Below, one piece after another: positions 1-12,200 of a stretch of 37,070 bases of DNA; the first letter of the stretch is position 1; the number at the start of each line of letters is the position of its first letter. The translations under genes and the position numbers were made by a program. The notes beneath the pieces are model-generated. The model saw only the letters and a list, made by a program, of their open reading frames with translations, was not told the origin of the DNA and did no database searches. The stretch spans positions 1 to 37,070 of the forward strand of contig CANAQC010000012.1 in NCBI GenBank assembly GCA_947363765.1, in the 5' to 3' direction. Source of the stretch: an uncultured Clostridium sp. Its GTDB lineage: Bacteria; Bacillota; Clostridia; TANB77; CAG-508.

Positions 1-66
1 TTTAAAGAAAGACAAATTTTAACAAGATATTTTTAAAAAAGGCACTAAAAAATTATAGGAGGAAAA

Positions 67-2161
67 ATGAAAATAAAAAAACAAAATAAGCAAAACTTAA
101 AAATACGTTACAACATCATAACAACTGGTGTTTATTTTGTTGGTATTATATTATTTTTACAATTATTCAATTTACAAATTATTCATGGAACAGAATATAG
201 AGAAACCTCTAATACAAGATTATCAAGAGAAAGTACTCTAAAAGCAGCAAGAGGCAATATATGTGACAATACAGGTGCTGTTATAGTGGGAACTACTACA
301 AGTAATCGTATAGAATTATATAAAAGTAAAATAGAAAATGATATATTAAATAAAACATTGTTAGATATTACAAATGTATTAGAATCAAATAAAGATACAT
401 ATATTGATGAATTACCAATTGCAATTAATCCATTTAGATTCACATATCAAAATCAAGAAAAAGAAGAAAAATGGAAAAAGGCAAATAGATTAGATGAAAA
501 ATTATCAGCTGAAGAGGTTTTTTATAAACTAAAAGAAAAATATAAAATAAAAAATGATAATATAGAAGAAACAAGAAAAATAATGGCAATTCGTTATCAT
601 ATTGCACAAGAAGGATATAGTTCTACAAAATCTGTTATCATAGCAGAAAACATTAGTAATGAAAGTTGTTTTATATTTTATGAACAAAATGACAGATTTC
701 CAGGAGTAAATATAGTACTAGATGCAGTAAGAAGTTATCCAAAAGGAACAATTGCATCACATATTGTAGGATATACATCTAAAATTACATCAAACCAATA
801 TAAACAAGAAAAAGAAAATCGGATATGCAATCAATGATTTTTATGGTCAATCTGGAATTGAAAAAATGGCAGAAAAATATTTAAAAGGAACAGATGGTAT
901 AAAACAAATTGATATGGCAGTAGATGGTACAATTACAAATGAATATATACAAAAAGAAGCAATACAAGGTTCAGACATTATCTTAACAATTGATGCCAAT
1001 TTACAAGCAGTAACAGAGCAAGCACTTAAAAACAACATAGAAAAGATTAGAAATGGAGGATTTAAAGATAAATCTGATGCAACAGGTGGAGCAATGGTAG
1101 TAATGAATGTAAAAACAGGTGAAGTATTAGCACTTGCAAGTTATCCAGACTATGATCCAGCAAAATTCACATTTGGTATAGATCCTCAAACTTGGGAACA
1201 GTATAAAGACAATAATATGAAAAATAGAGCAATTCAAGAAATTTATCCTCCAGGCTCAATATATAAAATGGTAACAGCTGTAACAGGATTAGAAACAGGA
1301 GTAATTGATAAAACTTCAAAAATAAATGATACAGGAAAATATACTTATTATAAAGATTATCAACCAAGTTGTTGGAATCATAGTGGACATGGTTGGTTAA
1401 ATGTAACATCAGCAATACAACAATCATGTAACTATTTCTTTTATGAAACAGGAAGAAGAGCAGGAATTGATAATTTAGCAAAATATACTAAACATTTTGG
1501 ACTAGGAATAAAAACAGGAATTGAATTACCAACAGAAGCGGCAGGAAAATTAAACGAAAGAGTAGAAGGACAAACATGGAATCCAGGTTATACTATAGCC
1601 TCAGCAATAGGGCAAAGAGATAATCAATTTACACCAATTCAAATGGCAAAATATACAAGTATGTTAGCAAATGGTGGAAATGTAATAAAACCTACAATAA
1701 TTAAAACTATTAGAAATGTAGATGGAACAGAAATACCAAAATCAGAATATGAAGACTATTTTAATGAAAAGATAGGAATTAAACAACAACAAGAAGATGT
1801 AATTAATATTAATCCAGAAAATTTGAAAACAGTATTAGAAGGAATGAAATCAGTTACAAGTGAAAGAGGAGGAACCGCATATTCTTATTTCAAAAATTTT
1901 AATATTGAAGTAGGAGGTAAAACAGGTTCTGCACAAGCAGGAGAAGACACAAACGTAAATGCAAAAACACATGCTTGGTTCATTGGTTTTGCACCATTTG
2001 ATTCACCAGAAATTGCAGTAGTAATATTAGTAGAAAATGGTGGTCATGGTAGTTATACAGCAGAAGCAGCACGTGATGTTATGGCACAGTACTTTGGTAT
2101 GAACTCAAACGAAGTTATAGAAGATGTAACAGCAAAACCATATAGACAAATGCAAAATTAA
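67..2161 (+). CDS. mrdA: Penicillin-binding protein 2 (MrdA-like), one CDS requiring +1 frameshift at CGG 820-822; join(67..819,821..2161), about 697 aa
   Basis: N-terminal TM plus dimerisation domain (RGNICDNTGAVI; FPGVNIVLDAVRSYPKGTIASHIVGY) in frame 1. Transpeptidase domain (YPPGSIYKMVTAVTGLE, SCN, GGKTGSAQ) in the +1 frame. Deleting C820 gives a continuous KQEKEN-GYAINDFYGQSGIEKMAEKYLKG. minC is directly downstream. Confidence 0.9.
820..822 (+). other. Putative +1 frameshift site 1 (AAT CGG ATA -> AAT [C] GGA TAT)
   Basis: In-frame CGG is codon 252 of ORF 67..837; 0-frame stop TGA at 835-837; skipping C restores the PBP2 frame. Confidence 0.85.
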
Positions 2162-2208
2162 AACTAATATTAAAATCCATATTAAAAAAGAAAAAGGAGA
2201 ATAAAAAT

Positions 2209-2823
2209 ATGAATAATTGTGTAAATATTGTGTTAGGAAAAGAAGAAATTACATTAAAAATTAATGAACAAGCAAATGAACTTGAAATAGAGGAATGTTT
2301 AAGACAAAAAATACCAGAATTAAAAAAACTATATCAAGATGACAAAACACCTATTTTTGTAACAGGGAAAATATTAAAAAATAGGGAAATGGATTTAATA
2401 AAAGAAATGATACAAAAAGAAATTGATGTAAAAATAGAATTTGATAGTCCAAAAGTTTTAGGATTACATGGTATTAGAAAAGTATTTTCAGAAGAAATCC
2501 ATTCTTCTGAGACCAAATTTTTTAGAGGTTCTATGCGTTCTGGTAAAAAAATAGAATATGAGGGAAGTATTGTAATATTAGGAGATGTAAATGCAGGAGC
2601 AGAAGTTGTTGCAGGAGAGAATGTAGTAGTAGTAGGAATTTTAAGAGGGCTTGCACATGCAGGAGCAAAAGGAAATAAAAAAGCAATGATTTCAGCAGTT
2701 TCTATAGAATCTGCTCAAATAAGAATTGCAAATGTAGTAAAAGAGATGCAAAGAGACTTAAATAATGAGGAAACAAAAAAAACATATGCATATGTAAAAG
2801 AAAACGAAATCATACTTGAATAA
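2209..2823 (+). CDS. minC: Septum site-determining protein MinC
   Basis: C-terminal MinC beta-helix signature FRGSMRSGKKIEYEGSIVILGDVNAGAEVVAGENVVVVGILRGLAHAGAKGN; follows mrdA as in clostridial mre-mrdA-min clusters. Confidence 0.93.
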   Translation: MNNCVNIVLGKEEITLKINEQANELEIEECLRQKIPELKKLYQDDKTPIFVTGKILKNREMDLIKEMIQKEIDVKIEFDSPKVLGLHGIRKVFSEEIHSSETKFFRGSMRSGKKIEYEGSIVILGDVNAGAEVVAGENVVVVGILRGLAHAGAKGNKKAMISAVSIESAQIRIANVVKEMQRDLNNEETKKTYAYVKENEIILE

Positions 2824-2831
2824 CAAGTATA

Positions 2832-3221
2832 TTAACTTAACAATAATAAAATAAGTGCAATAAATAATCCTTCATCTTTTACACCTTCTTGGTATAAAAA
2901 GAAAATAAGGCAAATTAGTAAAATATCATCAAAATATAAATTAATACCAAAAATTTGAAACAAAGGAGAATCTTCAGAAAAATCAGAAGAAGAATCCTTT
3001 GTTTTCTCTGATTTAAAATATGTATTTGAAACATATTTTTTATTATTATCTTTTAAATCTTTTCTTTCATCAAAATAATCTTTATTAGAACAATTATTAT
3101 CTTTTGAATATTTACTATTAGGAGGATTAGCATTATTTTTAGAATAATTAGGATAATAATATCCATATCTTGAGTATCTATTATAATAAGGCATATTTAT
3201 GTATGGATTATAAAATATCAT
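2832..3221 (-). CDS. Hypothetical protein, Asn/Tyr/Ser-rich with C-terminal hydrophobic segment
   Basis: ORF overlapping by 4 nt with upstream ORF 3218..3700; low-complexity N-terminus, hydrophobic C-terminus. Confidence 0.6.
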   Translation of the reverse strand: MIFYNPYINMPYYNRYSRYGYYYPNYSKNNANPPNSKYSKDNNCSNKDYFDERKDLKDNNKKYVSNTYFKSEKTKDSSSDFSEDSPLFQIFGINLYFDDILLICLIFFLYQEGVKDEGLFIALILLLLS

Positions 3222-3700
3222 TTTGTTTTTTCACCACCATTTTCAGAAAAAGCTTCCATAATTTTTGTCATATGGAAAAGTTGTATATATTGTTCTATTT
3301 TTGATTTTCTACTTTCTTTTAAATATGGTTTTAAAGAAAGTAGTAAATTAGCTCGTGGATCATTTTTATTACTTCCAATTTTATCCATAATAGATTTCAT
3401 TTTTAACAAAGTATTTATATCAATACCTGGTGAAGAAGAATTATTAGATTCCGATTCAGTAGAAGAATTAGAATTTGCATTATTAAAAAAACCCATCAAA
3501 TTTTTTAGCATATCTGGATTAATTGAAGATTTATTAGAATTATTATTATCATTAGAATCTGTATAAGAGGTATTAGATTCATCTTTTTTCTCATTGGTAC
3601 TTTCTTGGTTCATAAATTGCCCCATTTTTTCTTTTACATCATTTGGAATATTACCATTTTTTAACATATTTGCCAAATTTGTCATAAAATCAGAATCCAC
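3218..3700 (-). CDS. Hypothetical protein with Ser/Asn-rich linker and conserved-looking C-terminus (LLLSLKPYLKESRKSKIEQYIQLFHMTKIME)
   Basis: ORF with RBS-like aaggaggtc upstream on the minus strand; codon usage consistent with neighbours. Confidence 0.65.
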   Translation of the reverse strand: MDSDFMTNLANMLKNGNIPNDVKEKMGQFMNQESTNEKKDESNTSYTDSNDNNNSNKSSINPDMLKNLMGFFNNANSNSSTESESNNSSSPGIDINTLLKMKSIMDKIGSNKNDPRANLLLSLKPYLKESRKSKIEQYIQLFHMTKIMEAFSENGGEKTK

Positions 3701-4078
3701 CTTATAAGACCTCCTTTTTCAAGATATGTACAAATTATCTTATTAACAGTATATGCATAATCAAAACAAAATGTTACTCCTTAAATTTGTATATTTGAAA
3801 ATCATTTTTGTAATAAAGTAGTTTTAAAAAGACTTTCCAGTATAAAAAGTATAATTTATTTAAGTTTTGTAATCAAAACTTAATATAAAGTTCACAAATA
3901 GTAATAAACAAAATAAAATCTATATTTCCCTAAATAAAATAATATGTAAAATAGAAAAAAATAGAAGAAACTACCATTGAAAATAATGTAAAACATAGTA
4001 AAATTATAAATAAATATGAAAAAAACAATAGTAAAATAAAATATTTTACATAAAGCCTTTATATTTTGTTGTAAATAC

Positions 4079-4107
4079 TTGAAAAAGTGCCAAAAAAAAG
4101 GTATAAT
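4079..4107 (+). promoter_or_regulatory. Sigma-A-type promoter (TTGAAA-17-TATAAT)
   Basis: ttgaaa 4079-4084, tataat 4102-4107, 17-nt spacer, upstream of the 1687-aa surface protein. Confidence 0.65.
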
Positions 4108-4144
4108 AGAAGGGAATGTGTAAAAAATAGAGGAGGAAAATTAC

Positions 4145-7100
4145 ATGAACAAAAAAATATGGACAAAAGTATTAGCAACACTGTTAGTATTCACACTAAC
4201 TTGTGCAAACTTCATCTTATTGGGCATTTATGCAGGAAGCACATATGCTAGTAATAATCAATTAGAAATGCAATCAAACTTAACTAACAATGAAAATGTT
4301 GAATTTGATGCATACTTTAAAGATGAAGTAGGAAAAAAAGTACATAAGATTACAAATAGCATGACAAAAGAAGATATAAAACTATATTTAGCAATTACTC
4401 TTAAAAAAGGTTATTTAAAAGATGCAAAAGTACAAGTATTAGGTGAAAATAATACAAATAGCAATTTTAACATAACAAATAGTAATGGAACTCTTGAAAT
4501 GATAGAAAAATTAGATACTACTAATAATATGGTATATTTTAAACAAATTAATTCAGGAACACAAGTTATAGTAGAATTACCAATTATAGCAGTTAATAAT
4601 ACAGAATTTGATTTATCTAATTTTAGCAAAATAAACGATATAAAATTAACAGGTAATTATATAGGAGATTTGGGTAAAAAAGTAGAAATTGAAAAAACAA
4701 TTAAGGTAAGAAACCAATGGCAAGAAGAAATAACACCAAATATAAATCAAGAAGTGTTAAAATTTATTCCATATAGTGTACAACAAAAACAAGGAACAAT
4801 ACTTCAAACACTAATTACTACAGGAATACAAGATAATATATTACCAATTGAACAAACCAAACTTACAATTAAAGTACCTAAAATAAATGAACAAAATCCA
4901 GATAAAGTACAAGTTACATCTAATGGAACATTTGCAACAAATGGAAAAAATGGATTAGAATTTACAAAAGACCAATATCATTATAATGAACAAACAGGTA
5001 TTTTAGAAATAAATGTAAAAAATGAAGCAATAGATAACAAAATTTTATGGAATAAAGATAAAAAAGACGAATATGTAATTACATATATATATAAAGAAAA
5101 ACTAGAAGAAATTAGTACATATCAAGAAACTACTTTAGAAATAAAAGCATATAACAATATAGAAACAAAAGTAGAAAATAAAGATACATTATCTATTAAT
5201 ACAAATGAAAAACAAGGCGAAATTGTATCATTAGAAATGAACTCTACACAAGCAATTAGTAAAGGTACATTATATGCAAAACAAGAAAAAGAAAACTTAT
5301 ATAATGAAACATTAATATTAGACATTGTAGATTTAGAATTAGTAGAAGACATATTAATACAACAAAATATGGACTACTTTGTAAATGCAGATGGAGAGGC
5401 AAATAATGCAGATACATATTATAAAGAAACAAAAATAAATAAACAAAACTTTGAAAAAATATTAGGACAAGATGGATATATAAAAATATTAACAATAGAA
5501 GGGCAACAATTAGCTGTTCTTAATAAAGATACAAAAGAAGATGAAAATGGAAATTATACATTTACATATGAACAAAAAACAAATCAAATTAAAATACAAA
5601 CAAATAAACCAATATCAATTGGAAAATTACAAATAGAACATACAAAAGCATTAAATGGAAAAACAGATTATACTAAAGGGCAAATAGAAAGTTTTAATAA
5701 TTTAGAATTAACTGCAAAAGTATCTACTAGTTTTGAAAATAAAATTATATCAGAAGCAGATTCTAAAAAACAAATTGAATTAATTAATCCTTTAACAAAG
5801 TTAGAAGCAAATGTAAATATAGAGAACTTATCTACTGTTGTAAAAAATGAAAATGTAGAATTTAGAGTAATTCTAAAAAATAATGATTTAACATGTGATT
5901 TATACAAAAATCCAATAGTAGAAATTGTATTACCAAGTGATGTAAAACAATTAAATATAAAAGATGTAAACCTATTATTCGATAATGAATTAAAAATAAA
6001 AGATTATACAAGTTTTACAAATGAAAATGGAAACATTGTAATTAAGGTAAATATTGAAGGAGAACAAACAAAATACAGTGAAGATGAAATTTCAAAAGGT
6101 GCAAACCTTATAATTAATACAGATATTACACTAAAACAATTAACACCAACAAAAGAAGAACAAGTTAATGTATATGTAACAAACGAAAATGTAACACAAT
6201 ATGAACAAACTAAAAATTTATTAAGAAGAGCTGTAAACCAAAAAGGATATACACAAGTAAGTTTAAAATCAGTTGCACCAGTAGGACTAGTAACAACAAA
6301 CACAATTACAGACTATAATTCAAAAAATGAAACAATTACATCAATTAGTGGAGAGCAAAAAATAGGAAAATTAGAAGTAAAAAAACAAGAAAGAACATCA
6401 AGAGTTAATTTAAGTATTATTAATAACTACCCAAATAAAGTAAATAATATTAGTATCTTAGGAAGAATACCATGTGCTGGAAATAAAGATATTGCAACAA
6501 ATGAAGATTTAGGCTCTAATATAGACTTAAATCTAGTAGAAGCTATTAAATCTAATATAGACTCATCAAAATTAACAATATATTATAGCCAAAATAAAGA
6601 AGCAACAAAAGACCTTATGTTAGATACTAATTTATGGACTACAAAAACAGATAATTTACAAAATATGAAATCATACTTAATAGTATTAAATGATTATGAA
6701 ATGAACACAGGAGATATTTTGGAATTTTCATATAAAATTCAAATTCCAGAAAACTTAAATTATAATATGCAAGCATACAGTAATTACATTGTATACTTTA
6801 ATAATGTTGAGCAAAAAGCAAGAAGTAATGAAACTTCAGTTGCAACTAGTGTGGGATTAGAAACAGGAAATGGTCCAGAACTTGAAGTAACGCTTGATTC
6901 TAATATAGGAAACAATCAAACAGTAGAAGAAGGAAAACTAATAAAATATACAATAAAAGTAAAAAATATAGGAAAAATGGCACTTCAAAATGTAAAAGTA
7001 TCTGGTAATGTTCCAGAAGGATCAATATATACATACTATGATGAAACTGAAGGAATACAAGACTCTAGTACACAGTTATATGACACAAATAAAAAAGAAT

Positions 7101-9208
7101 ATATTGAAACAATACCAAATATTGAAATTGGGGAAACAAAGACAATTGAATATTTAGTAGAAATTGATTATTTAAGAAATATAGTACAAGAAAAGAAAGA
7201 TGAAAATGGGAATAATATAATAAATCCAGATGGAAGCGTAGAAGTAGAAAGAGTTTTACAAGATGTAACATTAACTACTGTAGCAAAAGCAATGCCAGAA
7301 GGATATGAAAATGTATTTACATCAAATGAAATAGTAAATAAAGTAAACCAAGGATACATAGATGTAAAAATGGAAGTATCACATATTCCAGCATCTTATC
7401 CAAGAGCAGAAAAAGATGAAGTTACATATAGAATTATTGTAAAAAATGTAAATACAATTGAAAAACAAAATGTAATATTAACCAATGTTATTCCAGAAGG
7501 ACTAAGTTTTAAACAAGCAAAAGGACAAGGAAATTATAATGAAAATAATAAAACAGTTACATGGGATATTGGTACATTAGGACAATTACAAGAAAAAATG
7601 TTTTTATTAACAGTTACAGTAGATAATTTACCAAATAATATGAATGAGAAACTAATTTCAAACAAAGTAGTCGTAAAAACACCTCAAAAAGAAATATCTT
7701 CTAATGAAATAAGTATAAGAGTTGAAAAACCAGGATTAACAATTACACAAAATAGTGATACAAAATCTAATGTTTTAGTTGGAGATACAATTGTATATCA
7801 TATTACAGTTAAAAATTTAGGTTCAGGAATAGCAAGAAGTGTTAAAATAACAGATATTATTCCAGAAGGTGTACGTTATACTTCAGCACAATACTCAATT
7901 GAAGGAAAAAGCACAGATATAAAAATTGGTAATGGAAATGCTATTGTAGAAATTGCTGGGTTAAATGGAGGAAGTACAGTAGATTTAACAATTAAAGTAA
8001 TAGCAGATAAATTACAAAATGGAATAACAAAAAAAGAAATAACAAATATTGCAAAAGTAGAAGCAGAAGGAATTTCAGAAATATTATCAAATCCAGTAAC
8101 ACATACTATTGTTGCAAAAGATACACAAGATAATGATAACAATAATACAGACAAAGATGACCCATCTGTTGAAAAACCACAAGAAGGTACATATGCAATA
8201 AAAGGAATAGCATGGATAGATGCCAACAAAAATGGAAAACGTGATAATGATGAATTAAGAGTTCCAAGAATTCCAGTAATCTTAATAAACACAGAAAATG
8301 GACAAATTGTAACAGATATTACAACAAACAAACCAAAGAAACAAGAAACAAATGATAATGGAGAATATACCTTCTTAAACTTAAAGCCAGGAAAGTACAT
8401 GGTAGTATTCTTATATGACTCTGGAAATTATGGAGTAACAGAATATAGAAAAACAGGAGTAAACAATGACCAAAATTCAGATGTTATAGAAATGAATATA
8501 GAATATGAAGGAACAAAAAGGATTGCAGGAGTAAGTAATACAATAGACATAAAAGATGAAAACATAGAAAATATAGATATTGGACTAATAGTTTCTCCAA
8601 AATTTGATTTAAAACTAGAAAAAATAGTTAGTAAAATTACTCTAACAGATGCAAAGGGAACAAAAACATATGAGTATAAAGATGAAAAAACAGCCAAATT
8701 AGATTTAGATCAAAAAACAATAAATGGATCAACAATTATGATAGAATACAAAATTAGAGTAACAAACGAAGGTGGAGTTGCAGGATATGCTAAAAAAATT
8801 GTAGATTATATGCCACAAGGAACAAACTTCACATCAGAATTAAACAAAGATTGGTATATGGCAGATAACAAAAACCTTTACAATACTAGTCTTGCAAACA
8901 CTATAATTCAACCAGGTGAGACAAAAGAAGTAACATTATTATTAACAAAGAAAATGACAAATGATAATACAGGAATTATTAATAATATAGCAGAAATACA
9001 AGAGTCATATAATGACTTAGGCTTAAACGATATAGATTCAGTAGCTGGAAACAAAGTACAAACAGAAGACGATATTAGTAGTGCAGATGTAATAATTGGT
9101 ATTAAAACAGGTGAAGTTTATATTTATATAGCCTTAACAATTAGTCTTGTTACTATATTAGGAGTAGGAATTTACCTAATAAATAAAAAAGTACTTAAGA
9201 AAATGTAG
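4145..9208 (+). CDS. Large cell-surface protein: signal peptide, DUF11-like repeats, SdrD B-like domain, C-terminal TM
   Basis: 1687 aa; N-terminal hydrophobic signal; repeated 'ITVKNLGSGIARSVKITDIIPEGV'-type DUF11 motifs; 'KGIAWIDANKNGKRDNDELRVPRIPVILI' SdrD-B-like; C-terminal 'IGIKTGEVYIYIALTISLVTILGVGIYLINKKVLKKM'. Confidence 0.85.
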   Translation: MNKKIWTKVLATLLVFTLTCANFILLGIYAGSTYASNNQLEMQSNLTNNENVEFDAYFKDEVGKKVHKITNSMTKEDIKLYLAITLKKGYLKDAKVQVLGENNTNSNFNITNSNGTLEMIEKLDTTNNMVYFKQINSGTQVIVELPIIAVNNTEFDLSNFSKINDIKLTGNYIGDLGKKVEIEKTIKVRNQWQEEITPNINQEVLKFIPYSVQQKQGTILQTLITTGIQDNILPIEQTKLTIKVPKINEQNPDKVQVTSNGTFATNGKNGLEFTKDQYHYNEQTGILEINVKNEAIDNKILWNKDKKDEYVITYIYKEKLEEISTYQETTLEIKAYNNIETKVENKDTLSINTNEKQGEIVSLEMNSTQAISKGTLYAKQEKENLYNETLILDIVDLELVEDILIQQNMDYFVNADGEANNADTYYKETKINKQNFEKILGQDGYIKILTIEGQQLAVLNKDTKEDENGNYTFTYEQKTNQIKIQTNKPISIGKLQIEHTKALNGKTDYTKGQIESFNNLELTAKVSTSFENKIISEADSKKQIELINPLTKLEANVNIENLSTVVKNENVEFRVILKNNDLTCDLYKNPIVEIVLPSDVKQLNIKDVNLLFDNELKIKDYTSFTNENGNIVIKVNIEGEQTKYSEDEISKGANLIINTDITLKQLTPTKEEQVNVYVTNENVTQYEQTKNLLRRAVNQKGYTQVSLKSVAPVGLVTTNTITDYNSKNETITSISGEQKIGKLEVKKQERTSRVNLSIINNYPNKVNNISILGRIPCAGNKDIATNEDLGSNIDLNLVEAIKSNIDSSKLTIYYSQNKEATKDLMLDTNLWTTKTDNLQNMKSYLIVLNDYEMNTGDILEFSYKIQIPENLNYNMQAYSNYIVYFNNVEQKARSNETSVATSVGLETGNGPELEVTLDSNIGNNQTVEEGKLIKYTIKVKNIGKMALQNVKVSGNVPEGSIYTYYDETEGIQDSSTQLYDTNKKEYIETIPNIEIGETKTIEYLVEIDYLRNIVQEKKDENGNNIINPDGSVEVERVLQDVTLTTVAKAMPEGYENVFTSNEIVNKVNQGYIDVKMEVSHIPASYPRAEKDEVTYRIIVKNVNTIEKQNVILTNVIPEGLSFKQAKGQGNYNENNKTVTWDIGTLGQLQEKMFLLTVTVDNLPNNMNEKLISNKVVVKTPQKEISSNEISIRVEKPGLTITQNSDTKSNVLVGDTIVYHITVKNLGSGIARSVKITDIIPEGVRYTSAQYSIEGKSTDIKIGNGNAIVEIAGLNGGSTVDLTIKVIADKLQNGITKKEITNIAKVEAEGISEILSNPVTHTIVAKDTQDNDNNNTDKDDPSVEKPQEGTYAIKGIAWIDANKNGKRDNDELRVPRIPVILINTENGQIVTDITTNKPKKQETNDNGEYTFLNLKPGKYMVVFLYDSGNYGVTEYRKTGVNNDQNSDVIEMNIEYEGTKRIAGVSNTIDIKDENIENIDIGLIVSPKFDLKLEKIVSKITLTDAKGTKTYEYKDEKTAKLDLDQKTINGSTIMIEYKIRVTNEGGVAGYAKKIVDYMPQGTNFTSELNKDWYMADNKNLYNTSLANTIIQPGETKEVTLLLTKKMTNDNTGIINNIAEIQESYNDLGLNDIDSVAGNKVQTEDDISSADVIIGIKTGEVYIYIALTISLVTILGVGIYLINKKVLKKM

Positions 9209-9229
9209 AGGAAGGAGGTAAAAATAAAT

Positions 9230-12200
9230 ATGAATAAATTAAAAAAATTATTACTAACAATTATTATATTTATAATAGGAGTTATGACTTGTACAATAGT
9301 AAATGCAGCACCAGTAAGTGAATTTGAAGTTTTTGATGGAGAAGAAGGAGTAGTAAGTGGACACTTTAAACCACATTTAATAAATGGAAACATGACATGG
9401 TGTATTAATTTTGGAGGAAGTTTTAATGCAACATTAACAAGAGAACAATTTAATGCATATACAGTAGGAGGTTTTACAGATAAAGAATGTGAAAAAGATG
9501 CAAAAGCTCCATGGAATGGAAAATTAAGATATATGAAATATACTCTAAAAGAACAATTACTTGCATGGCAGCATCAAGATGAAGCATATATTTTAGCAGA
9601 TGCAATAGAAAAAGGACAAGACTTATCAAGTTGGGATACAGCATATGCAACATGGAGTTCTAGTGTAAGTAACCCAAGACAATCTTTTGCACAAGCAGCA
9701 GAAGCAATAGCATTTAAAAATTTTTATGAACAAACACATAATAATGATATAGATATATTTGCTACTAAAATTATAGATAGAACAAATAAAAATGAAGTTA
9801 ATATAGGAGTAGATCAAGAAACAGGAACATATACTGTAGGACCATTTTTGGTTGATTATCCAGATGGACAATATGATGGAAAAAATAAATTTTGCTGGAT
9901 TACAGACATTAAAGCTATAACAGATGCAGGAACATATAATGTAGAAGTAGTTTCTCCAGGAGGAGCACCAATTACAGGACTTGGAAGAGATGAACAAAGT
10001 AGTCTTAGTGGAAGAGAATTTTGTATTCGTTTTAAGTCAAAAGATGCAACAAATGTAAGCTTAAAAATAGATTTTGGATATTTAGAATCTTGTGATGCAG
10101 AAATGTGGAAATATGAAGGACAATATTTTTATAGATATTGGGAAAGATATGATGCTGGTCAATGTCAACATTTTACATCAAACCATAATGTTTATTATGA
10201 TAGTGCAGTAAGATATAAATTAGAAGAAGAACCAGGGGATGATACACAAGTGGTAATGGCACTTGTAGGAACTGCTACAAAAAATTATGGAAATGCTAGC
10301 ATAATCCTTGTTCCAGAAGGTATAGACCTTACTATGAAAATAGAAGGTGATGTATTTTTAGATAAAGAAACAGGAAAAGCAAATACTGGAAATAACCGTT
10401 TTGATAAAAATTTAGGAGAAGCTTTACCAGGAGTAGAAGTAACATTATGTGATGAAAATGGAAATAAAGTAACAATACCATATACAGTAAAACATAAACA
10501 TGTAGGAAGTTCAGTACAAGGAACAGGATGTTATACAGTTCCTGTATATCATGTGCATGATGGAACTACTTCTTCTTATGGAAGATGTTATACAAATCCA
10601 AGTCACACACATATAGGAAGTTCTACAAATGGAGGACCAGGTACTTGTTTTCAAACACCTGTATACCATACACATGAAGGTACATGTTATGATGCAAATA
10701 ACAATATAGTTTGTGGAATAAATGCTTCAGTACCTTTATACTATGCAAATACATGTGGACAACAAATAACATATAGTAGAACATGTGGAAAAAATGAACA
10801 AACAATTGACTATTATAAAGTAGGATGTGGAAAAACAGAAGATACAGTAGAAAGAACAGAAGTACAAGGAAATACAAAACTAACAGATGAAAATGGTCAT
10901 TACATATTTGAACATTTAAATGCAATGAAAAAATATTATATTCAATTTACATATAATGGAATGTTATTTACAAATGTAAAAAGACTAGAAGGAAATGCAG
11001 ATGATATTTCAAAATCAACAGAAGCAGGACAAGGACATAATAGTAATCGTCAAGACTTTAACAATGTATTTGCTGAAATAGGATCATACCCTCAAAACTA
11101 TAAAACAAAAGACTGTATAACAGGACAAGAAATTTATAATAGAACATTTTTACAAGAAGATATAGCAGATTTATTTAAAGAAGTAGCAAGTGCTGTTGTA
11201 GAACACAATGGAGATGAAAAAAAGGCATATCAAACAGTTATAGATAGACATCAAAATGACCCAGATATTCGAAAAAAAGTACAATATATTGCAGATAATA
11301 GAATTCATGCATACACAACAGAAAAATATCCATTAATAAATATATTTACAATAGATAATGAGTGGAACAATATAGCAGGAGTAAACTTTGATCCAATTTA
11401 TGAAGGAAGATATAGTCAGCTACATGTTAATTTAGGAATAAAGGCAAGACAAACATTCGACTTAGCACTTTATAAAGACGTATTAAATGCAGTATTAGAA
11501 ATTAATGGAAAAAGTGAAACATATCTATATGATGCAAGACAAGATTGGCAAAACCAAGGATTTAGCCTAGGAGTAAATGAAGACTTTTATATTGCACAAT
11601 TAAGAGAAAAATATATAAAACAAAATGCTAATATTGAGGATTTAAAAGTAAAAGAATTAATTGATGAAGGAGAATATAAACACGAACTTAGACCAGAAGA
11701 AATTATTAATGGTAACAATTTAAACATAACACCAAATGGTTCATCTCAAATGTTTGAAAATGAAAACCAACATAAAGAAAACTATGTATGGAGAGATATT
11801 AACCATAAACTTTCAGAACAAGACAAATTAAAAATTCATATAACTTATAAACTAGCAATTAGAAATCAATCTGAAGTAGTAGGAGCTGTTACAGAATTAG
11901 TAGATTATTATGATAATAATTACCAATTTGAAAAAGCATATGTTGGAGATGAAAATGGAAATGAACTACCAGGAACAAAAGTAGATGTAAGTGAAACTTC
12001 AAAATATGGAACAGCAACACATATTGCTACAAATGGAAAGTATAAAACAATATATCTAAGACCAACAGAACAAAAACTACATACAAATTCTCAACAACAA
12101 TATGTATATGTTACATTTGGATTAATAAATCCAGAACAAACATTAAATAATGCAAAACTACAAGATGGACAAAAACTATATACATATAACCTAGCAGAAA

